64,000 nucleotides of DNA from Clarkia xantiana subsp. parviflora (lineage: Eukaryota; Streptophyta; Magnoliopsida; Myrtales; Onagraceae), in contig JAPTYO010000008.1 in NCBI GenBank assembly GCA_036873135.1, positions 41,578,819-41,642,818 of the forward strand, in the 5' to 3' direction. The notes beneath the pieces are model-generated. The model did not search any database. It was given only the letters and a program-made list of their open reading frames with translations, and was not told where the DNA came from. Made by a program: the position numbers and the translations under genes. Of this stretch, positions 12,505-23,754 are shown piece by piece; positions within the stretch are counted from its first letter, which is position 1, and every line of letters begins with the position of its first letter.

Positions 12505-14344
12505 CCTTTGAAAATTTTCCTCTCTCTCCTCCCTCCCTAGTTTTTTCTTCCGGTGACCAACCAACTGAACTGCTCTCTCGCCGGCGCCGTCTCCAAAACA
12601 CGACCGGAGCTCCACCCCGCTTCGCCCTCGCACTGCCGGCCACGACCGAACTCCGCTCAGCTATACTAGAGTCCACCGCTCCGCCTGCTGTTGCTGCGCC
12701 ACCCAAGCCCGACCTTCACCGGAGAACCTAACCTCCACCGCCGACCTCCCTCTTCAGCCCACTACTCTAGCTGATGGCCGCCCCACCTTCATCCTCCATC
12801 CTTACTCGACCCATCGCCCCCGGTGCCTAAATCGCTGCCTCGGCCGTCCAGTCCTGCCGGAGCTCCGTTTTGCTTCGCCCAGCTCTGAGCTCCTAACACC
12901 AGGTCGCGTCGTTGCTGCTGTCATCGGAGCACTCATTATCACCCTCACCGGTGTCGTTCCAGCTCAGCCAGCGCGCCAAGCTCGCTACCCGGGCACCGCC
13001 ATTGCTACTGCTCATCCCCGTTGAACCTCACCGGAGTCAGTTGCCGTGGTCAAACTCGCTTGTTTCGTCGCTGTTGCCGGTCGTCGCTGTCGTCGATGGC
13101 TACCTGTTGTTGCTGTCATCTGCTCTAATATTGTTGAAGGTTGAAGTCCTGCTGTGGCAAGTAAGTGGCAGGTAAGCTCCCCGTTTCTTTTCTTTATTTT
13201 CATTGTTTTATTAATTGTTAGGTGTTTTGTTTTTATTATTATTATATTCTTTTCTTTATTTTTATTATTTTATTAATTGTTATTTGTTTTATTTTATTAT
13301 TATTATTATTATAGTATAATATGTTGAGTTTTAATTTTGTTAGGGCCAAATGATTCTAGTCTAATTATATGTTGCGATATTGTATGTTGTATTATTTTTA
13401 AGTACATGTTATATTAGTAGACTTAACTTAATATAAATGATTTTTTTAAAACTTAATTAGTTTAGATTAATTAAAGGGTTAAGAACTTATAAACTGTCTA
13501 AATTTGTCCTATGTGAGTTTTTTATGTCAGAAGTTTAAATTGTTGATATTGATTGTTTGAAGTTTCAACTTTGTTAAAATTTACTGTCTCCGTCCAAATT
13601 TGTTGTTAAAATTGACAGAAATTTGTCATGTGTTAGTCACATAATCCAATAAATCCAAAACTTGCCCCTAGTTGGGTGGTGGCCGGCCGGAGTAGGGTGG
13701 TGGCCGGCCGGAGTTGGGTGGTGGCCGGCCGGAGTTGGGTGGTGGCCGCCGGAGTTGGGTGGTGGCCGCCGGAGTTGGGTGTGGTCGGAGTAAATATAAA
13801 AGTATCAGGGCCAATTTTGACTTTTCACATCATTCTGTCAAATTTGATAGAAAAAATGGACGGAAAATCAAAGTTCAATAAAGTTAAACTTCAGACAGTC
13901 AATATCAACAATTAAACTTCAGACACCAAAATCACACATAGGGCAAACCTCAGACAGTTTATAGGTTCTTAACCCTTAAATTAATGATAAAATGGTTAGT
14001 TATATATATTCATCATGTTATTTTGTGTGTCAATTTAACTATATGTGATAACCGTTAGTATTATTAGATTTTACTAATTGTTTGTGCTTAGAATCGATTT
14101 ATAGTTGACTAATGATGAAATTGAAAATTAAGTGAATTGAGTACTGAAAAGGCGTAATTAAAAATTATTTTAATTCGTAACAGAACCCCCGAACTCGATT
14201 TTATGATCGTAGATCGATTTATAATACCTAAGTGTTTAATTCGTTATTCCCTTAGGTAATTTAGGTTTCTAGTTAGCCTAATAATTATCTAGTGGCGACT
14301 CTTTCCAAAACGTATTCGCCTTAGGTCAGATTTTAGGTCTGACA
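12505..14344 (+). repeat. Left LTR of the LARD-like element, 5'-truncated and interrupted
   Basis: Homologous to about 20735-22086. The first 380 or so bases of the LTR are missing; homology starts near the TTTTCCTCTCTCTCC block. A 500-bp Mutator-like foldback is inserted at 13476-13975. It ends TCTGACA at 14344. Confidence 0.8.
13476..13975. mobile_element. Mutator-like foldback MITE with GGTGGCCGG core
   Basis: Terminal inverted repeats GGGTTAAGAACTTATAAACT and the inverse ...AGTTTATAGGTTCTTAACCC continue as long arms, with GTCTAAATTTG- and TCAGAAGTTTAAA-like motifs. The centre holds short tandem copies of GGTGGCCGGCCGGAGTTG (13675-13785). Flanks TTAATTAAA (13467-13475) and TTAAATTAA (13976-13984) form an imperfect 9-bp target duplication. 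The paralogous right LTR has the empty site TTAATTAAA at 21725-21733 followed by the same TGATAAAATG, which proves the insertion. A 9-bp duplication points to the Mutator superfamily. Confidence 0.85.
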
Positions 14345-14364
14345 ATTTGGCGACTCTGGTGGGG
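14345..14364 (+). other. Primer binding site-like sequence of the LARD-like element
   Basis: TTTGGCGACTCTGGTGGGGA begins immediately after the 3' end of the left LTR, where a tRNA primer would anneal. The exact tRNA was not determined here. Confidence 0.6.
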
Positions 14365-14450
14365 AAGTTTCAGAGGGTTCGGGCTCTTTATATTTGCTTA
14401 TTTGCCATGTTTTATTTTTTATTTTTTATATTTGACTTTGTTATTCTGAC

Positions 14451-14841
14451 CAGTGTTATCAGAATCGGACCGGACCGGCGGTCCAACCGGGTTCAAACTG
14501 GAACCGGTGCTTTCAACGGTCCGGTTCGTGAAAATCCGGAGGATGTAAGCGAACCCGGTTTGATAGCCGGTTTTTTGGCGAACCGACCAGTTTTGAGTAG
14601 ATCGGCCGGTCTGCCGGTCCTCCGGTTCGGTGCCAAAAAAAAACTTAGAATCAAATGCAGCGATAGATTTGTTGGAGATGTCGACGGAGAAGCTTGGCCA
14701 GGAGACGTGGTCGGACCCGGTCGAACCTAGTGGCTGGTGGAGAAGAAAACTGGACTGAACATCGAACCGCGGTCGGACCCGGTCGAACCGGAAACCGGAC
14801 CCCTTACCGGTTCGTTGTCCGGTCCGGTTTTGATAACACTG
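14451..14841. mobile_element. Non-autonomous hAT MITE, 391 bp, with 8-bp TSD
   Basis: Ends CAGTGTTATCAGAATCGGAC and the inverse ...GTCCGGTTTTGATAACACTG. The 8-bp target duplication ATTCTGAC is perfect (14443-14450 and 14842-14849). The inside is rich in CCGGTTCG/CGAACCGG motifs and non-coding. It is nested in the leader of the LARD-like element. Confidence 0.93.
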
Positions 14842-15239
14842 ATTCTGACTTGGTTGTTTTTTTTTTTTTTTTTTGTGATTTCAGGTTTTAAGTTTTTATT
14901 ATGACTGACTATTTTTCTTTGTTGTATATGTATTATTTGAATTCGCACACACTCACTTTAGTATAATGTCCAAAACGCCTAAAACCTAGGGCGACTAGGA
15001 ACCCCGGAGGGTTAGTACAGTACGACCGGAGCGGCTGGGACGCAGGTACGACTCCGACAAACTCCACTCGCTTTTGAAGGTCCTGTGAACACTATGGTGG
15101 GGAGAGGAAACCACATTTTCGGGAGCCTATTAGTGGAACCTACTTTGTAGAGCAAAGCCACACATTTTTTACCCCCTAACATGTCGTGTTATATCCGTTT
15201 TTTTATAAAGGTTATCCTGTAAATAGTAATGTTTGTATA

Positions 15240-16560
15240 ATTTTTATTTCTCATGCATTCATCTCATTGCATTTAAAAAAAATCAGCTAAGTAGTTGGTC
15301 ATTTTGTTGTAGAAATTTTCTTTCCAAACATGCATTTCGTATGCATTGTTAAAAAAAAACATCTTACCTGAATTTTTTTTTTTATTTCAAACTTGCGTTT
15401 CATACGCATTATTTAAAAAAAATAAAAAAAGTCTTCATGTAAGTTGTAATTTTGGTTAGCGCGCCGCGTATGCATTGTTTTTAAAAAAAAAACATATTTG
15501 GAAAAATTGTAATTCCTCTTTAGTTATTAGAGCTTCTAATTTCGAACGTGCATTCCATAAGCATCAATTGAAAAACTTTTTACCTGAAGGTTTTTAATAA
15601 TGCTTCAAATGTGCATTAATTTAAAAAAAATTTAGATGAATCGTAAGCTCTCTTAGTTTTGGAGTTCTTATGTTTTAAAAAAACATTTTACCTGAATTTT
15701 TAATTAAAGACATGCATCTCATATGCATTATTTTCGGAAAATTTTCAGGTAAATTGTAATTTTTCTTAGTTGTAGAACTTTTCTTTTTAAGTTTGCATTT
15801 TATATTTATTTTTGTGCATCTCATATGCATTTTTTTCAAAACAAAAAAAAATTCACCTGATTTTTTAATGTTGAGCAACCAAGATGCATTGATCTTGTTT
15901 CCCTCGTTAAAATAACAAAACAAAAATTCTTTTTCAGGTAACTTGTAATTTTTTTTTAAATTGTAGAACTTTCATTTAAAGTATGCATCTCATGTACATC
16001 TCATATGCATTGTTTTAAAAAAAATAATTTGTTGATAGACTGTACACATTCTTAGTCGTAGAACTTTTAATTTCAAACATGCATTCAATATGCATTGCTT
16101 TCAAAACCTCTTACCAGAATGTCTTAATTCAAGCATGTGTTTCATACGCATTATTTTTTTGAAAAAAAAACTTTTTTCGTGTAAATTGTAAATTCTGTTA
16201 GTGCATTCTAAGTGTTTTTTTAATTTAGGAAAAATTGTAATCCCTTTTTGGCTCTTAGAGCTTTTAAATTTAAGCATGAATCGCATATGCATCACTTTCA
16301 TAAAACTTTTACCTGGTTTTTTTTAAGCATGCATTCAATATGCATTATTTTTTTTTATAAAAAAATATTTCAGGTAAATTGTAAGTTTTTTTTAGCTATA
16401 AAGCTTTCAAATTCACGTAAGCATTGCATTTGCATTATTTTTTAAAGAAATTCCACCTGGAATTTTCATTTCAAAATATGCATTTCATGCATTATTCAGA
16501 TAAACTGGTTGTAAGTTGTAAATTTATTAACAGTAGAACTTTAATTTTCGAGCATGCATG
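15240..16560. repeat. Degenerate tandem array of about 110-bp units rich in ATGCAT
   Basis: Many imperfect copies of a unit with three landmarks recur: TTACCTGAATTTTT, CATGCATTTCATATGCATTATTT-type palindromes, and CAGGTAAATTGTAA followed by TTAGTTGTAGAACTTT. The ATGCAT palindrome occurs many times. The array is non-coding and lies inside the LARD-like element. Confidence 0.8.
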
Positions 16561-18229
16561 AGAATTTAAAAAAAATAATAACTCAAAGTGTCATTTTTTT
16601 TATCCACGGTGTACTACACTTTTTCGGCAAGATCGTCATTTCAAAGTTCGCATGAGCAAGTGTTTAAAAAATGGGAGATATGATTCTAATTTTTGAAAAA
16701 ATAGTTTAACTGTTCAATTGAGTGCGACTATTCGAGTTTAAACAAAAGACGATAAAATATTTTAGAAAAACACTTTGTTTTGAGCATCTGTCCTGCGTTC
16801 AAGCTAAATAGTGCATTCAGCAAACTCAGTAAACTCCATGATGGTGCAAAACACTTTAGATCATAAATTTTGATTCCTTTTTAAAAAAGTAATCAAATTT
16901 ATGAAATGAATGACATTAGAGTTATTAAAAAAATCATGCATGATTTCTCATATTCTCTACACTGATTTTTCATTCGCTATTTGCAGGTAACCTTTGTTAG
17001 GTAACCTACGCACATAAGTTCTGCAGGCTAAATGGGGCAACATAATATGAACATGCAGCCATACAGTTGCACGATGAAAATTTGCGCACTCGGGATATCC
17101 AACACTTAGGTGCGATGAATTGTACTCGATTTTTTCCTTGAGATTTGAGTATCCCTACTCTTTTTGAAGATCAGACGACCGCTTCGACCGAGGTCGCAAT
17201 CACGTGAAATGTGACTACTTCAGAGAACTTCCATGCCATAATTCCACCTACCATGTGTGGAATTCATACGCATCCCCGAACCAAGCCGTACATCTGTTTT
17301 ACGGCGAGGTCTAAACCGGTCAGTGGTAACCAAATGGCATCTCCCGTTGAAATCAAACACGGCCGTAGATGGGAAAATATCAAGAGATCATTGAGAATCC
17401 CGTGAAGATTCAATGTGGTGATCAATGAGCATTTGAGATGTCAAGCAAAGAAAACATTATTGTTAGTGCCTTCCATCAGAGATCCATGGGCATTTACTTT
17501 TCGGTAGGTGTAGATATACAAGTTGTGTTTTTTAGATGGAGCAGGAAAATAAGAACATGCAGCAGGTCAAGACGCATAGCGAGCTCATTGCGCACTAGAA
17601 AGATCCAACACCCAAGTAAGAGAACATGTGATCAAATTTATCCCTGAAATGTGGCTGTCTCTTTTCTCTTTTTGCAGCTCGGAAAATCGTTCAAATCGAG
17701 GCCCTTGATGCATTTATCCTGCTCACGGATCTTTGCTTATTTACCATGCTTGCGTTGATCGACGAACTTGTTCAAGATACATCACGTAGTCCTCATCCAT
17801 GTGTGTTCATAAATCAGGTTATTCATCCAGCATGCGACGAGCCTAACCCAATGGGTGCTAGCCATGGGGCATCCCCAGCTGTGATCAAGCATAACCGGAG
17901 CATTCGAGAAGCCGAGAAACATTGTTGTCGGTGTATCCCATCATAGGGTACTCAACCCAAGACGTCGACACGATCGACATATGTTGACTTGATCATCCGA
18001 GTCCTTCTCCGGAAGAAGTCCTAAAATTTGAAATTTTCAATCTGCCACTAGATGGAAAAAAAGGAGAGAAAAAATTAAATTCCCACTAGGTTGAAAACCT
18101 GTAAAGGTGACCTAGGAAAAAGTTAGGGAGATGGGCATGATTGAAAACCCGCAGGGGCAGTCATGGAAAAATGTGAGCAGCAAAAAAAAAAAAACTCATT
18201 CGTTTAGGGTCAAAGCCTCCCTTTAATCG
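16561..18229. other. Non-coding interior of the LARD-like element
   Basis: No long frame. Two partly similar modules around 17030-17480 and 17540-17990 share phrases such as AACACTTAGG / AACACCCAAG and short exon-like pieces, and may be an old duplication. GAAAACCYGYARRGGYGRYC-like phrases near 18090-18160 recur again at 19095 and lead into the next array. Confidence 0.45.
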
Positions 18230-19090
18230 GCTACAGAAAAATAAAGATACTGTTCATGAAAATCTTATGAGAGCAGAGAATAAATAAAAGGGTCACAGTC
18301 GTCCCTAAAACGACTACAAAGAGAGGACCACAGTCACCCTTCAAATGACAATAGATAAAAGAGTGCTCCCGCAACATCAAAAGCGGAAAAAAGTGAAGGG
18401 CCACAGCCACCATTCAAATGGCTACAGATAAAGGGCGCTCCCGCAACATCAAAAGAGGGAAATAAGTGAAAGGGCCACAACCACCCTCCAAACGGCTACA
18501 CAAAAAAGTGATCCCGTGAATCTTGCGAGGTCGGGAAATTATTTGAAATGGCCACAGCTACCATCAAAATGGCTTATAAAGAGTATTCCGGTGAATCTTG
18601 TGAGCCCGGATAATTATTTGAAAGGACCACAACCACCCTCAAAATGACTACATATAGAGAGTGTTCCCGTAAATTTTGTAAGGCCGGGAAATCATTGAAA
18701 GGGCACAGCCACCCTTAAAATGGCTACATATAAAGAGTGAATTCCTTCCATTTTGGTGAGGTGGGAAATATTTGAAAGGGCCACAGTCACCCTCCAAACG
18801 GCTACAAGATAGAAGTACTCACGTATCAGAGACGGGGAATAAAGGGCCACAGCCACCCTCCAAATGGTTACAAATCAAAAGTGCTCCTGCAACATTGAAG
18901 ACGGTGAATAAAGTGCCACAACCACCCTCCAAATGGCTACAAATCAAAAGAGTTCATGCAACATTGAAGACGGTGAGAAAAAGGTCACACCACCATCCAA
19001 ACAGGTACAAATGCTCCCGCATTGAGGCGAGAAATAAAGTACGGGTCACAGCCACCCAGCAATTGGTTACCACAAAAAAGAGTGCTTCCG
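18230..19090. repeat. Tandem array of about 65-75-bp units (GGCCACAGCCACCCTCC)
   Basis: Roughly a dozen copies of a unit containing GGGCCACAGCCACCCTCCAA, then ATGGCTACAAAT, then GTGCTCCCGCAACAT. The units vary in length and sequence. Open frames on the plus strand here arise from the repeat itself. Confidence 0.85.
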
Positions 19091-19329
19091 ATAGGTTGAA
19101 AACCCGAAAGGGCGGCCTAGGTAAAATCAGGAAATGAGGGGCATGGTTGCAAATTTAGAAATTGCAATCATGGCAAAATGAGAGAAAAAAAAAACCGAGG
19201 GGCACGGTCGGAAATCTCTTAATCGATCGTGGCAAAAGGAGAGAATAAGAGAGAAATTCTAACAAAGAAAAAGATCTCGCTAATTTTTCGCACAATGCGC
19301 AGTTTAGGCAAAAATTAGGGACAAACATT

Positions 19330-20200
19330 CATGCACATGTGTATTGTCTACAACACAGCGTGTTCCTAGAAGTCAACTTCTTGGCAAGCGAGACGGTTAC
19401 AGTCTGCTCTCGCAGGTCGCATTTCGAGGATTAGTAGGACTGTTACAGTCTGTTCCTACGAGTCAATTTCACGGAAAACGGGACGGTTACAGTCTGCTCT
19501 CGCAAGTCACCACTCAAGGACGAGTAAGACTGTTACAGTCTGTTCCTACAAGTCAATTTCACGACAAATCGGGATCTGAAGTTGTCCAACTTTCCGAGAG
19601 TCACCCCAACGATGCAGCGCTATCCCAGGTATGCTAGTCACCACAACCGGTGTTGCGCTGTCCAGATATGCTAGTCACCTTAACGATGTTGTGCTGCCCC
19701 AGGTATGCTTGTCACAATCGGCAATCGGGATCTGTAGTTTTCCAGCTTCCGAGAGTCATAAACGATGATTAGGATCTGTCGTTTTCCAGCTTTCTGAGAG
19801 TCACAACCCGACGAACGAAGCTTAGTATTCAGCCTTCGCAAGTCACGCCACTAGAGGCACTTCTCCGACGGACGCCACTAGAGGCTCTTCTCCGACGGAC
19901 GCCACTAGAGGCTCTTCTCCGAAGGACGCCACTAGAGGCTCTTCTCCAACGGACGCAACTAGAGGCACATCTCCGACGGACGCCACTAGAGGCTCTTCTA
20001 CAACATACGCCACTGGAGGCTTTTCGTTAATGCACGCCACTGGAGGCTTTTCCTTGTCGCTCACCACTGGAGGCATCATCGATTGATATTTTTCTTTTCT
20101 GCACGCCAGTGGAGGCTTTACGTTACCGCACGCCACTGGAGGCTTTTCTTTACTGCACCGCCGCTTGAGGCTCTACATTCCGCACTACCAATGGAGGTTT
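19330..20200. repeat. Further tandem arrays: about 100-bp units, then 27-bp units (CGCCACTAGAGGCTCTTCTC)
   Basis: From 19350 to 19640 phrases such as GACGGTTACAGTCTGCTCTC and CTGTTACAGTCTGTTCCTAC alternate. From about 19845 to 20170 a 27-bp unit, CGCCACTAGAGGCTCTTCTC plus CGACGGA, repeats about ten times and grades into a CACTGGAGGCTTTTC variant. Neither is coding. Confidence 0.85.
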
Positions 20201-20352
20201 TCTTTCGCACTGTCCGAAATAAGCCAGGAGTTCCCTTGAAGATTCGAAGACTCAAAAGAAGATATACTTCCCAACCAAAATTAGTGTTTACTCATCTTTT
20301 GACAAATCCCCTCGAACATGTTCTACGGGAATTCGCCTAAAGAGTAGCAAGC

Positions 20353-22086
20353 TGTAAACACCTAATTTTGGTCTGCGCGTAACACGTTCAAAATGTCATA
20401 TGTGACGCGTTTAAAAAGGAAAGTATTTAAATATGGAAGGTCGCGAAGTTTCTAAAGATAGGATTTGCTTAAAATAAGATAGTGTATATGCATTGTTTAT
20501 TGTAAAATATTCAGAAAATATATTATGTGTATTTATCGAAAAATACATAAATATATATATGAATATTTTCGGAATATTAATGGTGCATATTTTTTTCAGA
20601 TTTTATTTTCACAGTTTGGGAGCCTAAATTAGCTATAAATAGGGTCCTTTTACATGTAAAATATCACACAACAACATTAATATTACATCAGATCTAAAAA
20701 ATCGTGAAAGTTTGTCTGCAACAAAAAAAAAAAATTTTGTTTCCTCTCTCTCTCCCCCCTCCCTCTCTCGCTAGTTTTTTTTCTTCCAGTGACCACCCAA
20801 CCGGACTGCTCTCTCGCCGGCGCCGTCTCCAAAACACGACCGGAGCTCCACCTCGCTTCGCCCTCGCATCGCCGGCCACTCCGCCATCGCTGCCCTGCGT
20901 CGCCCCGGCCACGACCGAACTCCGCTCAGCCATACCAGAGTCCACTGCTCAGCCTGCTGTTGCTGCGCCACCCGAGCCCGACCTTCGCCGGAGAACCTGA
21001 GCTCCACCGCCAACCTCCTTCTTCAGCCCACTGCTCTAGCTAACGGCCGCCCCACCTTCATCCTCCATCCTTACTCGACCCATCGCCCCCAGTGCCCAAA
21101 TTGCTGCTTCGGCCGTCCAGTCCAGCCGGAGCTCCGTTTTGCTTCTCCCAGCTCCGAGCTCCTAACACCAGGTCGCGTCGTTGCTGCTTTCATCGGAGCA
21201 CTCCTTATCACCCTCACAGGTGTCGTTCCAGCTCAGCCGGCACGCCAAGCTCGCTGCCCAAGCACCGCCATTGCTACTGCTCATCCTCATTGAACCTCAC
21301 CTGAGTCAGTTGCCGTGGTGAAACTCGTTGGTTCCGTCGCTGTTGTTACTGGTCGTCGCTATCGTCGTTGGCTACCTGCCGCTGCTGACATCTGCTCTGA
21401 TATTGTTGAAGGTTGAAGTCCCGCTATGGAAGGTAAGCTCCCCGTTTCTTTTCTTTATTTTCATTGTTTTATTATTTTTTAGTTGTTTTGTTTTTATTAA
21501 TATTATATTCCTTTCTTTATTTTTTTATTTTATTAATTTTTATTTGTTTTGTTTTATTATTATTGTTATAATATAGTATGTTGAGTTTTAATTTTGTTAG
21601 GGCTATATGATTCTAGTCTAATTACATGTTGCGATATTGTATATTGTATTATTTTTAAGCACATGTTATATTAGTAGACTTAACTTAATATAAATAATTT
21701 TTTTTAAAACATGATTAGTTTAGATTAATTAAATGATAAAATGCTTAATTATATATATTCATAATGTTATTTTGTGTGTCAATTTATCTATATGTGATAA
21801 CCGTTAGTATTATTAGATTTTATTGATTGTTTGTGCTTAGAATCTATTTATAGTTGACTAATGATGAAATTAGAAATTAAATGAATTGAGTACTGAAGGG
21901 CGTAGCTAAATTTTTTTTTAATTCGTAACAGAACCCCCGAACTCGAATTTCTAATCGTAGATCGATTTAATACTTAAGTGTTTAATTCGTTATTCCCTTA
22001 GGTAACTTAGGGTTTTAGTTAGCTTAATAATTAACTAGTGACGACTCGTAAACGTATTCACCTTAGGTCAGATTTTAGGTCTGACA
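20353..22086 (+). repeat. Right LTR of the LARD-like element
   Basis: Begins TGTAAACACCTAATTTTGG (inferred) and ends TTTTAGGTCTGACA at 22086. It carries the empty site for the Mutator-like foldback at 21725-21733. A possible LTR TATA region (TAGCTATAAATAGGG) lies near 20631-20645. Confidence 0.75.
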
Positions 22087-22667
22087 GGGGGAAGGAAATC
22101 GCAGCTTTGAGTGTGTTCAATTTCGCAGCCAAATCACTTTTTAAGCCCTATGTGAAATGAAGAAGGAGAATAGGGGTATACATATGTTAGTATATGCAAT
22201 AAGGGTATTTTGGTCTTTTTAAGTCTTTTTTTTCTTCTTTTTTTCGCACCAACCATGGTCTTTTCCGTGATTTTTTGACGACTTTCCTAACGGTGCAACA
22301 CCCAGGTTAACTCGGGTACCATTTTGTCACAAAATTTAGCGTGAGAACCAATTCGTCTTGGGCTGTTAGCCCAGGTACCAATTTAGTTAAATCCCTATAA
22401 TATACTGTGATTTTTGTAATGAGTTAAATATATATTGAACGGAGTGTTACATTTCATAAAAAACATATGCATAAAAGTAACGGATCCTAAGATGTAACAG
22501 AATATTTTAGAGCAATTCTAGGCTAAGATCAATGCACACATGGCTATGCCATGTTATTGAAGAAAGATGTAATATGACATGTACCAATAGAAAATAATAT
22601 AAGTCTATTTTGACATGTAATAGGTACATTTGCTTATTTGTCGAATTCTTTTATCAGTTATCAGAAT

Positions 22668-22732
<65 letters not shown>

Positions 22733-23754
22733 TAAATAGTTGATAATATGGTCTATAATTAATTTAAAAAGAATTTCAAATATATTTGTTGTTTGGCATT
22801 TCAATTTTTTTTTTATTAATCTGAATATATGAACGATTTTTTCTCATAGGTTGTTCTATGTGCCAAAATCTAATATAATCTCTCATCGCATCGGGTCAAC
22901 CCGGAAGGTCTTAAGTATTGATAATGAATATTTATTCATACACATGACTCATGCAGAGTTTGAACGTGAGGCCTCCAATTAAGGCATAAAGCGTTGAACT
23001 ACTATAACATATTTCATAGTTCATACAAATGGTTGATTAATATTTTACCCTCTATTCTTTCCGTTAAATTCGTCATGTCGTGATGTATTGAGCAGAACGG
23101 GCGGTCGCTAAAGTGGGCGCCCTATAGGTCAGACGAAGCAGACAATGATGGGTGTTTCTCTTCTCATGTGTCAAATGGTGCTCTTCTTAGTCGTTCGACT
23201 TCTAGGGGTAGTTCTTTTCTCATGCGGCGAGTGCTAAGTCATCGGACTTTCGTATGAGGCGAGCAACAATGTTGTTGATTGTTGAAGGCTTCAGCCTGTT
23301 TGAGCAACGATAAAATTTCTCTTTTACGTGTCGTGTCGTGTTGTGATACATAAACACGAAAATGACACGAAAATTATATTGTATTAATCTTGTTTGTCAT
23401 ATTATGTTATCATTTTGTCATATGCTTGTACGAACACGATTTTTTCCGTACATGTTCGTATCGTACTATCGTGTTGTGTGAGAAATTGTTAGCCCGGTAA
23501 ATAACCTAAACTTTTTTTTGGTGAACTAAATAAATGACCTTAACTAATCCTCCCAAATCAGAAGATATCTCTAGAACTATCCCGACTTATTCAGTTTTTT
23601 CTATTTTCGAACCCTCTCTCCGTCTCTCTCTCTCTGCTTCGTTAAAAACTACTTTATCATACATTACATCTACATCATCACTTCAGCGCATGCAACTCAA
23701 CTTTCAGAATCTCCATCCCCGTTATCTGGTTACCTTACTAGTCATTCTGCGGAA
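22087..23754. other. Intergenic region upstream of the FKBP gene, with (TA)n microsatellite
   Basis: No gene recognised. A TA microsatellite spans about 22671-22730. The 200 bp before the FKBP start are pyrimidine-rich (CTCTCTCCGTCTCTCTCTCT near 23620), typical of a plant 5' UTR. Repeated ACACGA / TCGTGTT motifs near 23325-23480 are unexplained. Confidence 0.6.

Larger units (their letters stand above)
12505..22086 (+). mobile_element. Large non-coding LTR retrotransposon (LARD-like, probably Tat/Ogre-related)
   Basis: Two direct repeats about 6 kb apart behave as LTRs: left about 12505-14344 (5'-truncated) and right 20353-22086. Both contain the same CT-rich and CGCCGGCGCCGTCTCC blocks and end in TTTTAGGTCTGACA. 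Directly after the left copy comes TTTGGCGACTCTGGTGGGGA (14345 onward), a primer-binding-site-like sequence of the type I associate with Ogre/Tat elements. The 6-kb interior has no gag or pol frame and consists of several tandem arrays. The right LTR begins TGTAAACACC at 20353 by inference, because the left copy cannot confirm it. The plus orientation follows from the primer site. Confidence 0.75.

Noticed and set aside
12461..13175. Several frames in the LARD LTR (Pro/Ser/Ala/Arg-rich), repeated at 20694-21304
   Set aside because: They lie in LTR sequence, differ between the two LTR copies by frame, and resemble no protein.
18772..19137. 121-codon plus-strand frame with repeated PPSKWLQ
   Set aside because: It is the translation of the 70-bp non-coding tandem array.
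19843..20136. Minus-strand frame of repeated EEPLVASVG
   Set aside because: It is the translation of the 27-bp tandem repeat; a period divisible by three keeps the frame open by default.
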